Below, one piece after another: positions 23,118-34,700 of a stretch of DNA of 64,000 nt (position 1 is the first letter of the stretch; every line of letters starts with the position of its first letter). The stretch is taken from NCBI RefSeq assembly GCF_000276665.1, contig NW_004955425.1, forward strand, positions 23,109,216 through 23,173,215, written 5' to 3'. Source of the stretch: Chinchilla lanigera. Lineage: Eukaryota > Chordata > Mammalia > Rodentia > Chinchillidae. The translations under genes and the position numbers were made by a program. The notes under the pieces were generated by a model, which worked only from the letters and a program-made list of their open reading frames with translations, ran no database searches and was not told where the DNA came from.

Positions 23118-24284
23118 TATGAAATAAAGCTGCAAGTGGGCAAGGTAATGCAAGAAAGGGAAAGAACTGTGGCATCCCCATGACAGAGCGGTGAAAAGAG
23201 TATTGATGGTGGACAAGGGGCGGCTGTTACTCTAGAGTGGGGGTCAGAGAAGGCCTCTTTTAGGAAGTGAGACTTACATGACAGCATAAAACAAAACATA
23301 AGAAGCATCCCTGGTGAAGGGAAGCAAGTGAGCAAGGAGCTCTGGAGGTGAGAAGCCATGGGGGCTGGAGTGGGAGGACAACAGCAGGACCCGGAATGGG
23401 GCAGGCAGGGCCTCGCTTTCCAAGGATGGTCAGGAAAGAGCTAACTGTGCTGGGAATTCCTGGCATGGGCACTGATGTGAGCCTGGAGGAGCAGGCAGTA
23501 AAATGCAAGCATACAGGTGTCCTTGGAACTGGAAATTAAAGCTTTCCAGTGCCTGCTCTGTACATAATTATAGCTCTTCTCACATAGAAGCAAAAAGATA
23601 TGAGATCTGAGAACAGCTAATAAATAAAAAACTGGCACCAACCATTATTCTGTTTAAAATAGAAAAATAAAACCCAAACCATCACTACAAGGTGACAATT
23701 TATGGCGTTGGAAATGCCTTTGGAAGTCTTTTTAGAGTTTCGTGTTGAATGTTTATGGAAGGTATAAAATTCTTATAATGCCAGCATTTTATGAACAGTG
23801 CAGTTGGTAACTCCTTTTAGCCTGATCCCTGCTTTCAGGAAATGTGGCTTTTCCTTCATTTATTCATATTGTTTCCAGTCCATCAAAACTAGACAAGATG
23901 GAACAGGGAAGTCCATTTGTACCATTCTTTCCGGAAAGAATTGCCAGAAGCATTTTATGGTTGCCAGAGCGCCTCCCAAGCTGGTGGTCCTCTGTTAAGA
24001 CTGTGTGTTTCTACCTCATCTTTGTATTCCTCTCCCATTTCTACCACCAGCAGGATAATTAGGCTGGGAGAAGCACCCCTTTGAAATTCAGTGCTATGAA
24101 AAAGACAAGATGAGGGGTGAAAATGAGCTATACAAAGCCCCCAAAGAAAAAGGAGACATAGACTCCCTCTACCCAAGAATGAGCTTCATGAAGGAGTTAG
24201 GAAAAGCTCAGTTTACCAGATACGCAGATATGCAGAACCATATGCATGCATTCATTAAGGCAATGTGAAGGAGGAGGAGGGGAA
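23118..24284. other. Unclassified sequence
   Basis: No gene or repeat family is recognised. The 131- and 82-residue minus-strand frames near 22964-23508 overlap the ID copy and lack domains. Confidence 0.4.
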
Positions 24285-24520
24285 CTGAGAAAATAACAAA
24301 GCTGCAGAGTATGCGTGCAATGATTTTTCATTCTGTTTCGCTTCAGCTCTGCCCCTGCAACAGAGGATCTAATCAATCTGCCGGCTATTAAGTTTGTTAA
24401 TTGATAATGCATACTAATTAGGCTGTGCGCAGTTACTTAAGAGACTTTGCTAAGGTGATTGTAGGCACAAGTCCAAATGGAGTTTAAAGTATTCTGTGTG
24501 AGGTTAAAACCCATCAACCA
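24285..24520. promoter_or_regulatory. Candidate conserved non-coding element
   Basis: This repeat-free block carries a tight cluster of homeodomain and POU-like words: 'gttaattgataatgcatact' directly followed by 'aattagg' at about 24397-24423, plus 'tctaatcaatct' at 24368. The mixture of AT-rich homeobox cores and GC-containing spacers is typical of developmental enhancers. Conservation cannot be assessed from one sequence, so the call is inference. Confidence 0.4.
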
Positions 24521-25334
24521 GAATAGATGGATTTTATATTATAACAGAAGGCACAACATACCCATAAGTATTTAATGTATTGCACAGTTATCCATTATTA
24601 CATATTTTAACTCTACAAAATAATTAAAAATGTAAAAACACCTACTAAAAACTTTAACTAAATCACATTGGTGAGGGTGTGAGGAAGTGTCAATGAGAGA
24701 GCACTATTTTCTCATCAAGGTAAACGTTTAATTTTCTCATTTATGTTTGGGAACAGTCAGGGTGGGCAGGGAGGGGGATTCTGTGAGAAGCCAGACTTCA
24801 TAAGCTGCATGGACCCCAGAGGTACAGACAATCTCTTGGGTCAGCTGTGATGCCCCTCATTCCGAGGTCAGGCCTCCAGGGGCTGCCTGGTTGACCCATA
24901 GAAACGTATCTGGGAGCTCAGGATTGAAACATGTTTATCAAGCCTAAAATTGCTGCCAGTGGTATGCTGGGTACCCTTCCCCACAGAGGGCTATTACTGT
25001 GGGAGTGGACTGAGGCAGACATGCCAATGTGTCCTGCAAATGTCGCTTGAGACAATGTTCTACAGGGATGGCTTATTCTTCTCTGCATCTGGGAGAATGA
25101 ATCAGTTCAGTTTAACTCCCCCCACCATATGCTTAGGCCCAAAGAGATTTAGCCAGATTAGAATGATGTCTCACTCTGCCCTGGTGAATTTCTTAGAAGT
25201 TCAGGTGGGTCAAAAATCAGGTACTGGCTCAGAAATTACTTCATATGACAAGCCCTCATGTGAGAAGGTCAAAATTCCATAAGAAGCCTTGAAATCTCCT
25301 TGTTCTGGAAGATTCAGAGATTCACATCATGGAC
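24521..25334. other. Unclassified sequence
   Basis: No gene or repeat is recognised. A 110-residue plus-strand frame at 24950-25282 has no domain that I recognise. Confidence 0.35.
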
Positions 25335-25760
25335 TCTTTATTCACTCAGTCAGTAGACATCTCTTGAGTAGAGTCTATGTTCCAAGCACTGTGCTCAGAG
25401 CTGGGGATACTGTGGAAAACCAAAGGGTGGAATCTTCTCTCCTTCACACAGTTTAGACACCAGTACCTCTAATGGATGCTGCCAGAGGAGCTTTCTAAAA
25501 TTAGAAACTTGTTCATGTACCTCCCTTCTTAAAAATGACTGATTCCTCCAGGTCAAAGTCCAAATTCTTTATATGACATTTGAGATTTTCCAGCCTCATA
25601 TACTTCCTTCTTTCAACAAAGTATTTTTTGAGAAGCTTCTGTATTCTACATACAATGGAAGGTGCTGTCATACATCAGTATCGAATAGGAACCCAACAGA
25701 TACAGTCCCTGCCTACAGGGAGCTCATATTGGGCAGATGAGTCATATTCAGGGAGAAATC
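25335..25760 (+). repeat. Ancient repeat with L2 segment
   Basis: 'ccaagcactgtgctcagagc' and 'tggggatactgtgg' resemble a common ancient mammalian repeat module, which recurs at 25600-25740 with 'ggaaggtgctgtcatacatc'. Between them, 25470-25600 looks like a LINE-2 piece ('caggtcaaagtccaaattc'). Family assignment is approximate. Confidence 0.5.
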
Positions 25761-25875
25761 TGTCCTTGAGTTTGGGTCTAAAGGTGGCTAATCCCTGGGG
25801 TTTCTGAAGAGAGCTATAAAATGGTAGTTGGTTGTCCCTAAGAATAGTGTTTCAATCAAATTATTCATAAAGGGC

Positions 25876-26345
25876 TGTCATGGCCAAGGCTCAAATGTTG
25901 GGGTCTTGATCCCCAAAGCAGCAAAGTTCAGAGATGGGGCCTTTTGGAAGTGATTAAAATATTAGTTCTAATTTCATGAATGGATGAATCCATTGATGAA
26001 TTCACAGCCTAACGAGCTTATTAATAAGTGGGACATAATTGGATGAGGACGTCACCAGAGGCATGACTTTGAAGGGTGTATTTTGTCCCTAACCCCTTCC
26101 TTGTTGGACCTTTCTCTCTCTCTCACTCTCTCTCTCTCCTTCTCTCTCTCTCTGTGCATCCTGGCTGCCATGAGGTGAGCGACTTTCCTCCACCATGCCC
26201 TTCTGCTTTGATGTTTCTGTCTCACAGCAATGAAGCCAGCTGTCCACAGGCTGAAAGATCTGACACCATGAGCCAAAATAAACTTTTCTTCTTCTAAACT
26301 GTTTATGTCAGGTATTTTGTCATAGTGACAGAAAGTTAACCAACA
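25876..26345 (+). mobile_element. MaLR-like solo LTR
   Basis: It starts 'tgtcatggccaaggctcaaa' and includes 'tggctgccatgaggtgagcg', 'accatgagccaaaataaac' (polyadenylation signal) and the end 'gacagaaagttaaccaaca'. A (CT)n-rich stretch at about 26101-26150 has expanded within it. It is related to the LTR at 13.8 kb. Confidence 0.85.
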
Positions 26346-26349
26346 ATGT

Positions 26350-26525
26350 CTTTGATATTTTAAATTTTTTTATTCATACATGTTTGCAGGGCAGAATGTT
26401 CACACTCCTTGTGTAGAGTTGGAACATGTACATAACACATCTTAATTCTTTTTGCACCCCTTCCCCCCTCACTCCTCCTCCTCTCACTACCTGTTGATCT
26501 CCTTCCCATTTGAGAAAGATCTATC
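26350..26525 (-). repeat. Unnamed repeat family, copy 2
   Basis: 'ggaacatgtacataacacat' followed by 'cttaattc' and a C-rich tract pairs with the copy near 4236. The left T-rich border (26359-26370) would be a poly-A tail on the minus strand, and the C-rich tract becomes a G-rich polypurine stretch. Both fit an L1 3' end. Confidence 0.5.
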
Positions 26526-26539
26526 TCCCTACCTCCTAG

Positions 26540-27260
26540 TGCAATAAAACCTGTGAATACAATTTGTCCCAGAAATAGGCTTGCGATGCAAAACCCTTGC
26601 ACATCAAATTGAATTTCCCCATGAGAAATAATGGAAACTCAGATGATTTGTTCCACAATTCAAAAATATTCATATAAAAGTGGATTACAATTCTGTAAAA
26701 GAATACAAAGTAATAAAGAAAAGACAAAATATAAAGATAAATAAACAAATTAACCTGCACTTACCTTTGAAAACCTTCATTCTTGGTATGAGGGAGACAA
26801 GAGAGACGAGGGTAATTATGTAGGATGACATTCACCATCACTAACAGCATCACTGCTATCCACTGGTTCAGTGGAATCTTTTGCAACTTTAATAAGGAAC
26901 CTATCCGGTGACACTTGCTTTTGCTTCCTTCTGAAGATTTCATGGATATGTTACATTGTCCTTAAACAGATCCTTCACTCACACTGCTACAGACTTATTC
27001 GGGGGGTGTTTCTATACAAAATTTTGCATTTTACACACCTCCCTAATCTCATTTGAAGTGAGGGATTTGTCCACCTTTTTCTCCTCCTCCTCTCCAGATG
27101 AGTGAGATGTCCTCCATAAACTCTTGTTGTTGTCAGATTATCACTCACAATCCCAGAGAGACAGACAGAGACAGACAGAGACAGACAGAGAGAAACAGAG
27201 AGAGACACATAGACAGAGACAGAGAAAGACCAAGAGACAGAGAGAACAAGAGACAGGGGA

Positions 27261-27304
<44 letters not shown>

Positions 27305-27440
27305 TGGTCATGTGGCATTCAGTGTCATATACTACTAGTATTGCAAGCCATCACTCCTCTATCAAGTTAAAGTTTATTGAACATGTTTGCTCATCTTGCA
27401 GAACACTCACAGAACAAGTTACTCACAATCCAAGGTTTTA
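26540..27440 (-). mobile_element. Tigger-like DNA transposon remnant
   Basis: On the minus strand the right end reads 'aaaccttggattgtgagtaa' and then 'cttgttctgtgagtgttctg', resembling the start of a pogo/Tigger-class element. The left part ('aaattgaatttccccatgag' on the plus strand) fits its other end. A decayed 60-residue minus-strand frame at 26761-26943 may derive from transposase. (GACAGA)n and (GA)n runs interrupt the 5' portion. It is non-functional. Confidence 0.6.
27155..27302. repeat. (GACAGA)n and (GA)n microsatellites
   Basis: Repeated gacaga/gagaca units run from about 27160 to 27245, and a pure (GA)n run from about 27264 to 27301. The 90- and 105-residue Arg/Glu-rich frames through it are artefacts. 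Confidence 0.95.
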
Positions 27441-27749
27441 ATATATCTCTTTTTATTTTAAAGAGGATAAAATAAAAAATAACAAAATAACAACATAGGT
27501 AAAAACAAAACAGAGCAAAAACAATAAAGATGATACAGAGTTTCAATACAAAATGGTAGGAATTATCAGTGGTTGTTATATTACGCATTGTTATCTTCAA
27601 CGAAGTTGCTCAGATCACCAGATGTAAGAATGCAAGGTTGATCAAGCCATTAAAGAGAATAAAAAATAATTAAAGAAACATTAGAAACAATACAGAGTTT
27701 CACTAGACAAGATTGTAGACTATTGGTGAATTCCTACCATCTTGTTTAT

Positions 27750-28985
27750 TGTATCTTTTATTTTACTCTTTATTTATGATGTGGATTTCTCATATAAAAG
27801 AAATCATGATATTTAAACTTGTGTGTCTGATTTATTTCACTTAATATTATGGTTTTAAGGTATATCCATTTTCCTATAAGGGACTCAAGTTTATCTTGCT
27901 TTTTGGCAGACTACTATTTCATTGTGTGCATAAATACCACACTTTCTTTATCCATTTATCTGTTGATGGACATACAGGATGCTTCCAAGATTTAGCTTTT
28001 AGGAGTTGTGCCGCTATAAACATGGGTAAGCATGGATCACTCTAGTGTGATGTTTTTAACTCTTTCAAGAAGATTTATAGAAGGGAAGTAGATGGGTTAA
28101 ATGGAGTTTCCAGTTTTCATGTTTTGAGTACTCTCCATACTGATTTCCATGGTAGAAATTCCCACTACAATGTAGAAGGGTTCATTTTCCCCTGCAGCCT
28201 CATCAGCACTTGTTACTGGTGGATTTCTTGGTGATAGCCATTTTTTTCTGGGGTAAGATGTAATCTCAGTGTTGTTTTAATTTGTCCTTCCCTAATGGTC
28301 AGAAATGTTGAACATTTCTTCATGTATTTACTGGCCATTGGTACTTCTTCTGTGAAGTGTCTATTCATTTCAGTTGTCCATTTTTTGATTGGGTCTTTTA
28401 TCTTAAGGATGTCTAATTTTTTCAGTTCTTTTGTTTGTTTTGTTTGTTTGGTTGTTGTTGATTTGTTTTTTTTTTTTTGAGACAGGCTATCACTATGGAG
28501 TGCAGGCTGCCTTGAACTCACTTATATAGCCCAGGTTGTCCTAGAACTTATGGCAATCCTCCTGCCTCAGCCTTCTGAGTGCTGGAATTGCAGGTGTGTG
28601 CTACCATGCCTGGCTTGAGTTCTTTATATATTGTAGACCTTAGTTCTCTGTCTGAAGAATAGCTGATAATTTCTTTTACCATTCTGTAAGTTGTCTTTTC
28701 ACTCTGCTGGTTGTTTCTTCTGATTTACACAAGCTTTTTAATTTTGATATGATCCCACTGGTTGATTCCTAATGCTATTTCTTGTACTACAAGGGTTCTG
28801 TACAGAAAGTCCTTGCCTGTGCCTATAACTTCAAGAGTTTTACCTATTTTATCTTCCAGCAGGTTAAATGTTTCTGTTTTAACTTTTAGTTCTTTGATCC
28901 ATTTTGATTTTGGTTTAGTACATGGTGAGAGATATGGGTCTAGAGTCAATCTTCTGCATGTGGATTGGCTTAAATATTTGTGAAA
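27750..28985 (-). repeat. LINE-1 3' region with decayed ORF2
   Basis: The minus-strand translation at 28725-28988 aligns with the C-terminal part of L1 ORF2 protein: a 'LDPYLSPCTKPKSKWIKELK' segment, then a degenerate 'LLEDKIGKTLEVIGTGKDFL'. The part beyond the B1 insertion (28213-28440) continues with 'KKWTTEMNRHFTEE' and 'MKKCSTFLTIREGQIKTTLR'. Stops and frameshifts separate the pieces. The 3' untranslated part runs to about 27750. It is not active. Confidence 0.9.
28432..28617 (-). repeat. B1 SINE inserted in L1 ORF2
   Basis: An antisense B1 with a long T tract (28467-28479) and 5' end 'ctaccatgcctggct' interrupts the L1. The duplicated L1 target agttcttt is at 28424-28431 and 28618-28625. 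Confidence 0.92.
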
Positions 28986-30964
28986 CATATGGGGGAGGTG
29001 ACATTTTAAAAATTCTCATAGGCTAATCTACAAATTACCATTTAAAAAGCAGGAGTAGGTGACAAGTTTCATAGACTACTACATGGAGGAAGGTCTCTAT
29101 TTTATTTCTACTCTTTAAGTGAACTAAGAGTTCTCACAAAAAGATTTGGATGCTAGCAGGAGCCTGTGGTGTAGACAGTGCACACTTAATTAACAAATGA
29201 ATTGTGTTCCTACAGCGTGACCATTGAGCCTGGAGTTGATCCATACTGCTTTGTTTTAGCTATTTCAAGATGACTGAGTTCAATGAGTCTGTGTAGAGAA
29301 AATTCACCTCTGAGTACTCGATTGAAAGCGTCTAAGAGAAAAATAATAACTGGAGGTTCACTCTCTTCATAAGCCAAACATTCTCAACTTGATCAAATAT
29401 TATAACACAGGAAAGGGGTGAATAACGATACTTTGGGATAACATAGGCCATTTTCAGGAATATTTTGTTCAACCATGAATTTTTCTGAGTTTACTGACCA
29501 CATATTTTAAAATTAGGATATTGATGGTAGTATTGCATAAGTACAATCCTTAATGGTTAGCAATCAGAAAAATGTTTTTATTACCATGTGCCAATGGCAC
29601 AAACACTTATTCTTACTGTACCACAAGATGAGTTTGATTAAAACTTTAAAACAATTAAAAACTACATGTGGAATTATTTTTCTTCCTCCTTGGGGATTAA
29701 GGAGGTATTGTGCTTTGACACGCTGGTGCTATAATGGCTTTCTGAAAACTGAATTGTTTTTTAAGTAGATTCCAGGTGAAAGAAACAAAAATAAACTGAA
29801 CAGCCCTTGGTTTGTGATGTCTATTCACTAAAAGTGAAGTCTTGCTTATGAAGACTGTCACCATATGCAAAGTCATTGGGGAATAGAGAATTTTTGGACT
29901 TTCGCTGGAATGAACAGTAAATCCCTTATGCCTTTATTTTTATTTGTATGTGTGAATTGAGAAGATAATGGGTAGTACACTTTTCATATAAAAACTGGAA
30001 GATTGATTAATCAGGATGGGTTAACTGCTAGAACAACTAGCCCCCACCTCTCAGCGATGTAACATGTGAATGGGTTCTGTTATTGTCACCTCACAGCCAA
30101 GGAGGTATTGGTGGACAGTCTCTGCCCACATGGCCTTTCAAAGACTCAGGCGCCTTGTAACTCCTGGCTCCCTCTTCCCCTAGGCCTTTGCCTCTGCCAC
30201 TGGATCCTCTGAACTTAGATGCTGTAACCAGGAGAGAAGGATAGCAGGACTGTCATGAAGCAGGCCTTGAAGTGGTGCCCGTCACTGCCACCCACGTTCT
30301 GCTGGGCAGGACCCATCCCACTGCTGCACCCAGCTCCATGGGTGGCTGGGAAGGATGGTCTCACCAGGTGCTGAGGTGGAAAGGAGAGAATCTGGTGAAG
30401 AGCTAGCCACTCTCTGCTACCTAAAGCTGGCCCAGACATATCTCTAGGAGAAAGGGTTCTTAGCACAGAGACATTAGGAAGTCTTTTTCACACTCGGCGA
30501 CATTGAGACAGTCACCGCAGCTACATCATGTACTAGATATCTCCTCAGAGATGTTTAGGAAATGAAATCTGATTTGTATAGCAAGGTTTGCACAAAAAAT
30601 ACAGTAAGAATTCCAAAGAAGATTTCCTGTTATTAAAGTACACGTTCGAGGTCAGCCACAGTTCACTGGTCTCTGAGCCCAAGACAGTGGGTGTGTCCTC
30701 ACTCTACCCGTCTGTACCTTCTGTGGGTGCCCCGGCATACAAAGCTCCTATCTCTGTCCTACTGCTCTTAGCACTGTTCCCAATCTAGTGGATACACCAT
30801 TTTTCTGACCATGCACACCTTTAATTGAGAGTTGGAAGGTGCAGTTATTTAATTATATCTTGTGATAATGAGGTAGACAGGTGCTAACTGGTCTACCAAG
30901 GGGTATAAACAAATTTGACAATTCGTTACAATTTGTGTCTAAATACCCGCTACCAAAGCCTAAT
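28986..30964. other. Unclassified sequence
   Basis: About 2 kb is AT-rich up to 30 kb, then GC-richer. No gene, splice-flanked exon or repeat family is recognised. An 83-residue minus-strand frame at 30215-30466 shows no domain. Confidence 0.35.
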
Positions 30965-31362
30965 GTAGTCATAGGTGGCACTTTTCAGAGGTGGCTGGAT
31001 CTAGAGTGTGTGATGCTGGGATCAAGGGTGTGTGATTACTAAACTAGTTCACTGATTGATTTAGCATATTCTGGGTGTGGATAATGGGAAGGCCCATTGT
31101 GGGTGAGAGTGTCACCTACCCCAAGGGCATGTGGCCTAGATAGAACATGAGGGACAGAAAGAGGGCTGTTTTGCTACTTCACTGTTTTGCTGCCTTCTGC
31201 CAGCTATGAACTATTTCTCCTCTGTGATGTCCCTCTGCCATCCACTCTGCCTTGGAGCCAGCCAACTCTGAACTGAAACATCTACAAACCATAAAACCAA
31301 TAAATCTTGCATTCTTTAACTTTGGGTATCTGTCTCAGCAATGAGAAAAAGTAACTAAGACA
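30965..31362 (+). mobile_element. MaLR-like solo LTR
   Basis: It shares 'ggtgtgtgattactaaacta', 'gatgtccctctgcca', 'aaccaataaatctt' and the end 'aaaagtaactaagaca' with the LTR at 48.4 kb, and so belongs to the same subfamily. The 5' end is eroded. Confidence 0.8.
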
Positions 31363-32953
31363 CAATTCCTGACTGAGAACTTGATCACAAATCACAAGTT
31401 TATTCATGTACAATTGCTTTCATAAGAATTCCATAAGAAGAAGGTAATTATTTTCATTGCCATAAACCCACCCGCTGCATTCTGTTAGTTGCTAAACTCT
31501 ACTGTAGTAAAAATATTAATTGATATTCAAAATTATAAAAGCTACTAAGAAGCTGTATGGCTTTTCAATATTATGTAATACACTTATACATCATACTAAT
31601 AGATTGAAAAACAAGCATACCAATCCAACCTGTTATATACTATCTTTTCTTGTTTTTCAGCTAGGAGAAAGCTGATTTATTTCATTCTGGCTTTGAGAGA
31701 GGGTTGGTTTAATTATAACTGCAATTCAGGTATTATTCTATTTCTTATCATGCTTTCATAATTATTTTCCAGGTATAAAATCTGTATTATACAAATTAGT
31801 ACTGTACAAAAAAAAACCAAATTAGTACTGTACAAATAATTTTTTTTTGAAAAGTGAATATCTTAAGTAGAAGTGCTAGGCAAATTTTATGAACTGGACA
31901 ATTTATTTACTTCCAAACTGTGCTATCTTAAATGAGCCAGAAAAAATGAAGAAAAACTTTGGGTTGTCTGTCAATTAGCATGCAAATAAAGGAAAAATTA
32001 TTGACTTTCAGCTTGTTCCTACTGTCAATTCAATTATGTTAAGTTTAAATTTTAAAAATGAAGATGAATGAATCTCTCTTTTATGAAGTATCAAATATTA
32101 ACTCAAATTATTAAAAAATGATGCTTATTGGCTTATATATTGAAGGGAACAGAAAGTTACTTAATAGTTCAGTTGTATCAGGTTGGAGAAGGCAGAGTAT
32201 CCGAGTTAGTCAGGGTTGCAGTGGGACGCTTGTGCCGGAAGCCTGGCCTTCCACACGAAAAGGTTGGGATTTGGGGAAGTTCTTATTATGTGATGGTGGT
32301 TCTGGAGCTATTTCACACCTGCTATGGAGCCAGCCTCCTTCTCTCTTCTAGTTATGTTGTGCATTTTATGTCCACAATGCAGGCACTGTGTCTGCATTCC
32401 AGGAAGGAACAGGAAAAAGATGGCCGAGCCCCGCTTCCGGAAGCCCTACTCAGAACAACTGTTCCTACCTCCTGTCCCTCTCTGCTTGCCCCTTCAGATG
32501 TCCCCCTGGCCCCCACCCTGCCCTGTGCCCAGGAAGGCTGACTTGCGTGACTGTCCCAATGGGTGTGTTGTCACCTGGCTTCCACAGGAAGCTGAAGCAC
32601 CATTTGCTTTGTGAGGCCAATGGAAATGGAAGTCACTAGAAGGAGTGGGAAGGTGGCAGAACAGAAAGATGAGCCATTTATTCCCTAGCTCTGCTTTGTT
32701 GGTTCACTAAAGTCTGGCCACATCCCTCTGGGAAGCGTCACTCAGTTTGCCAAGAGTTGGGCAAGACAGGAATCAGACTGATGCTGGGGAGAGCAGGAAA
32801 CGTTTCAGATGAAATCTGAAACCGGCCAGCTTGTTCTTGACAAGAGAGGAGAGGAGCTCCAAGAGGAGCTGAGACACGTGTGGCTTTGGAAAGCTGAGCA
32901 TCAGACTTGTTAACGTCATCCCAGCCCCAAGCTCCCACATGGGGCACAGTCTA
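31363..32953. other. Unclassified sequence with a 19-bp tandem duplication
   Basis: It is AT-rich to about 32.1 kb and GC-richer after. The 19-mer caaattagtactgtacaaa occurs twice, at 31792-31810 and 31818-31836. Three overlapping plus-strand frames at 32128-32639 lack recognisable domains. Confidence 0.4.
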
Positions 32954-32964
32954 CCTGCCCCTTG

Positions 32965-33209
32965 GTTTTTTGGTGTTTTTTTGTCCTTTGGGGGGTTCTC
33001 ACTATGCAGCTCAGGCTGGCCTTGAGCTCACTTTGTAGCCAAGGCTGGTCTCGAATTGACAATGATCCTCCTGCCTCAGCCTCCCGAGTGCTGGGATTAC
33101 AGGCATGAGCCACCACGCCTGGCTTTTTTTTTTTGGTACCAGAAATAGAACTCAGGACCTTCTGCTTGCCAGGCAGGAGTTGTGCTGCTGAGCTATATTC
33201 TGGGCCCTG
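32965..33209 (-). repeat. ID-B1 composite SINE
   Basis: Read on the minus strand, an ID element (33209 to about 33133) is followed by an A-rich linker and then a complete B1 (about 33123 to 32985) with its own A-rich tail. One 11-bp duplication, cctgccccttg at 32954-32964 and 33210-33220, brackets both. The order is the reverse of the B1-ID dimers at 1434 and 17638. Either it retrotransposed as one unit or a B1 landed precisely in the ID tail. Confidence 0.88.
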
Positions 33210-33764
33210 CCTGCCCCTTGTTTACACCATTTATTTATATTTAAGTGGAACCGTAAGTGAACAGAACTATTTTAATCTACTGGTTCCTGACACATAGTCT
33301 TCATTTTCCATCTGTGATGCTATACTTTATTTCTTCCATAAATTCACCACTCAACCCCAAAATTAAGACTTTGAAAATAGTTTACGTTTACTTGGGTGTG
33401 CCTCTTTTCTGCTCCTATAAAATGACCATTATCCTGAGTGTTTGCCTTATATACGTAATAAGATGGATGTTTTATTTTATATGAATATTTGTATATATAC
33501 ATATACATGCCTAAATGATATAGTTGTTTTTGATCTTCATAAACAGACATCACAAATAACTTGGGGTACCTGATTTTTTTTTTAACGTGTGTAACATTGT
33601 GTCACTAAGACCCATTCATATTGTTGCAGGTATAGTCCATTTATTGCCATCACTGTAAAGGACTTCATTATTATTTATTTAAATGTTAATGGGCATTGGA
33701 ATTTTTCCTAGTCTTTCTATTAGAAGTAGTGCTGCAATGAACTTTTTACTAAGTAAGTGTTTTG

Positions 33765-33854
33765 TTTTTGTTTTTTTTTTGGTACCGGAAATCAAACTCA
33801 GGACCTTGCGCCTGCCAGGCAGGCACTTGTGCTACTGAGCTATATCCCCAGCCG
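33765..33854 (-). repeat. ID SINE
   Basis: A well-preserved antisense ID: T tail, then 'ggtaccggaaatcaaactca', 'ccttgcgcctgccaggc' and 'gctatatccccagcc'. It lies within the L1 remnant. Confidence 0.93.
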
Positions 33855-33969
33855 TTAGGTGTGGAATGTCTCTTGGCTAGTCCTAGGAATAATACTGGTC
33901 AGTCACATAGTAGATATGCTAATGTTTACAAAACAAGGTCATTACCCTTCAAAGTACTTATGCCTTATT

Positions 33970-34158
33970 TATTTATTATGGTACTAAGGATTGAAACCCA
34001 AAAGTTCTGCCACTGAGCTACATCCCCAGTTCTATTCATTTGTTTGTTTTTGAGACAGGGTTTTGCTAAGTTGCCTAGGCTGACCTCAAACTTGTGATCC
34101 TCCTGCTTCAGATTCCCAAGCAGCTGAGATTATAGGAGTGTATCACCATGCCTGGAGT
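33970..34158 (-). repeat. B1-ID dimeric SINE
   Basis: On the minus strand a B1 (34158 to about 34045) leads into an ID ('gccactgagctacatcccca' on the plus strand, to about 33975). It is the third B1-then-ID unit in the window and is also inserted in L1 sequence. Confidence 0.8.
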
Positions 34159-34479
34159 CGTATGTTTTTGTGTTCTCATTAGTAATAAATAAGAAACCTT
34201 TTAACCTATATCCTTTCAACACTTGGTATTGTCAGATTTATTTATTTTTGTAGGTCAAATGCACAAAAATGGTATCTCATTGTAGCCTGGATTTGTATTT
34301 CTCTTCTTACTGATGAATTCAGCTCCTCTAAGATGATTATTGATAATACATATTTTCCAGTTTGTGTAATGCCTGTTTAGGCGTTTTGTCCATCTTAAAA
34401 TTTAGTTGTTTTTCCTTTTATTTCTCAAAGTTTGGTAGGTCAGGCAGACATAAAATCAGTGAAGGCTTAGCGGATTTGG

Positions 34480-34700
34480 GCCCAGTAAACTTCACGTAAC
34501 GGACATACACAGAATTCTCCTATCAACACAAGGGGCATGTACGTTCTTCCCAAGCACAAGGAGCATTTCCAAAAAAATCGATGAAGGTCTTCACCCATCT
34601 TAAAGAATGACTACCACAGAAGTCAATAGCAGAAAATAACTTAAAGAAATTCGTAATATTTGGAAATCTAAAAATACTTTTCAATAATTCATGAAAAAGT
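34480..34700 (+). repeat. LINE-1 ORF2 fragment
   Basis: 'agcacaaggagcatttcc', 'accacagaagtcaatagcag' and 'atatttggaaatctaaaaat' resemble a stretch of L1 ORF2 in sense orientation, the opposite direction to the neighbouring L1. It is short and broken by stops. Confidence 0.55.

Larger units (their letters stand above)
33240..34440 (-). repeat. LINE-1 remnant, antisense
   Basis: Diverged complement of L1 3' sequence ('attgttgcaggtatagtcca', 'tagaagtagtgctgcaatga', 'tggtatctcattgtagcctg'). It is interrupted by an ID at 33765 and a B1-ID pair at 33970. Confidence 0.7.

Noticed and set aside
27551..27748. Inverted motif 'atggtaggaatt' / 'aattcctaccat' about 170 bp apart
   Set aside because: Only about 12-20 bp align, within AT-rich L1-proximal sequence. 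No target duplication or transposon ends were found.
28213..28988. Minus-strand frames with similarity to reverse-transcriptase-type ORF2
   Set aside because: Not a functional gene: these are broken LINE-1 ORF2 pieces with stops, frameshifts and a B1 insertion, and are annotated as such.
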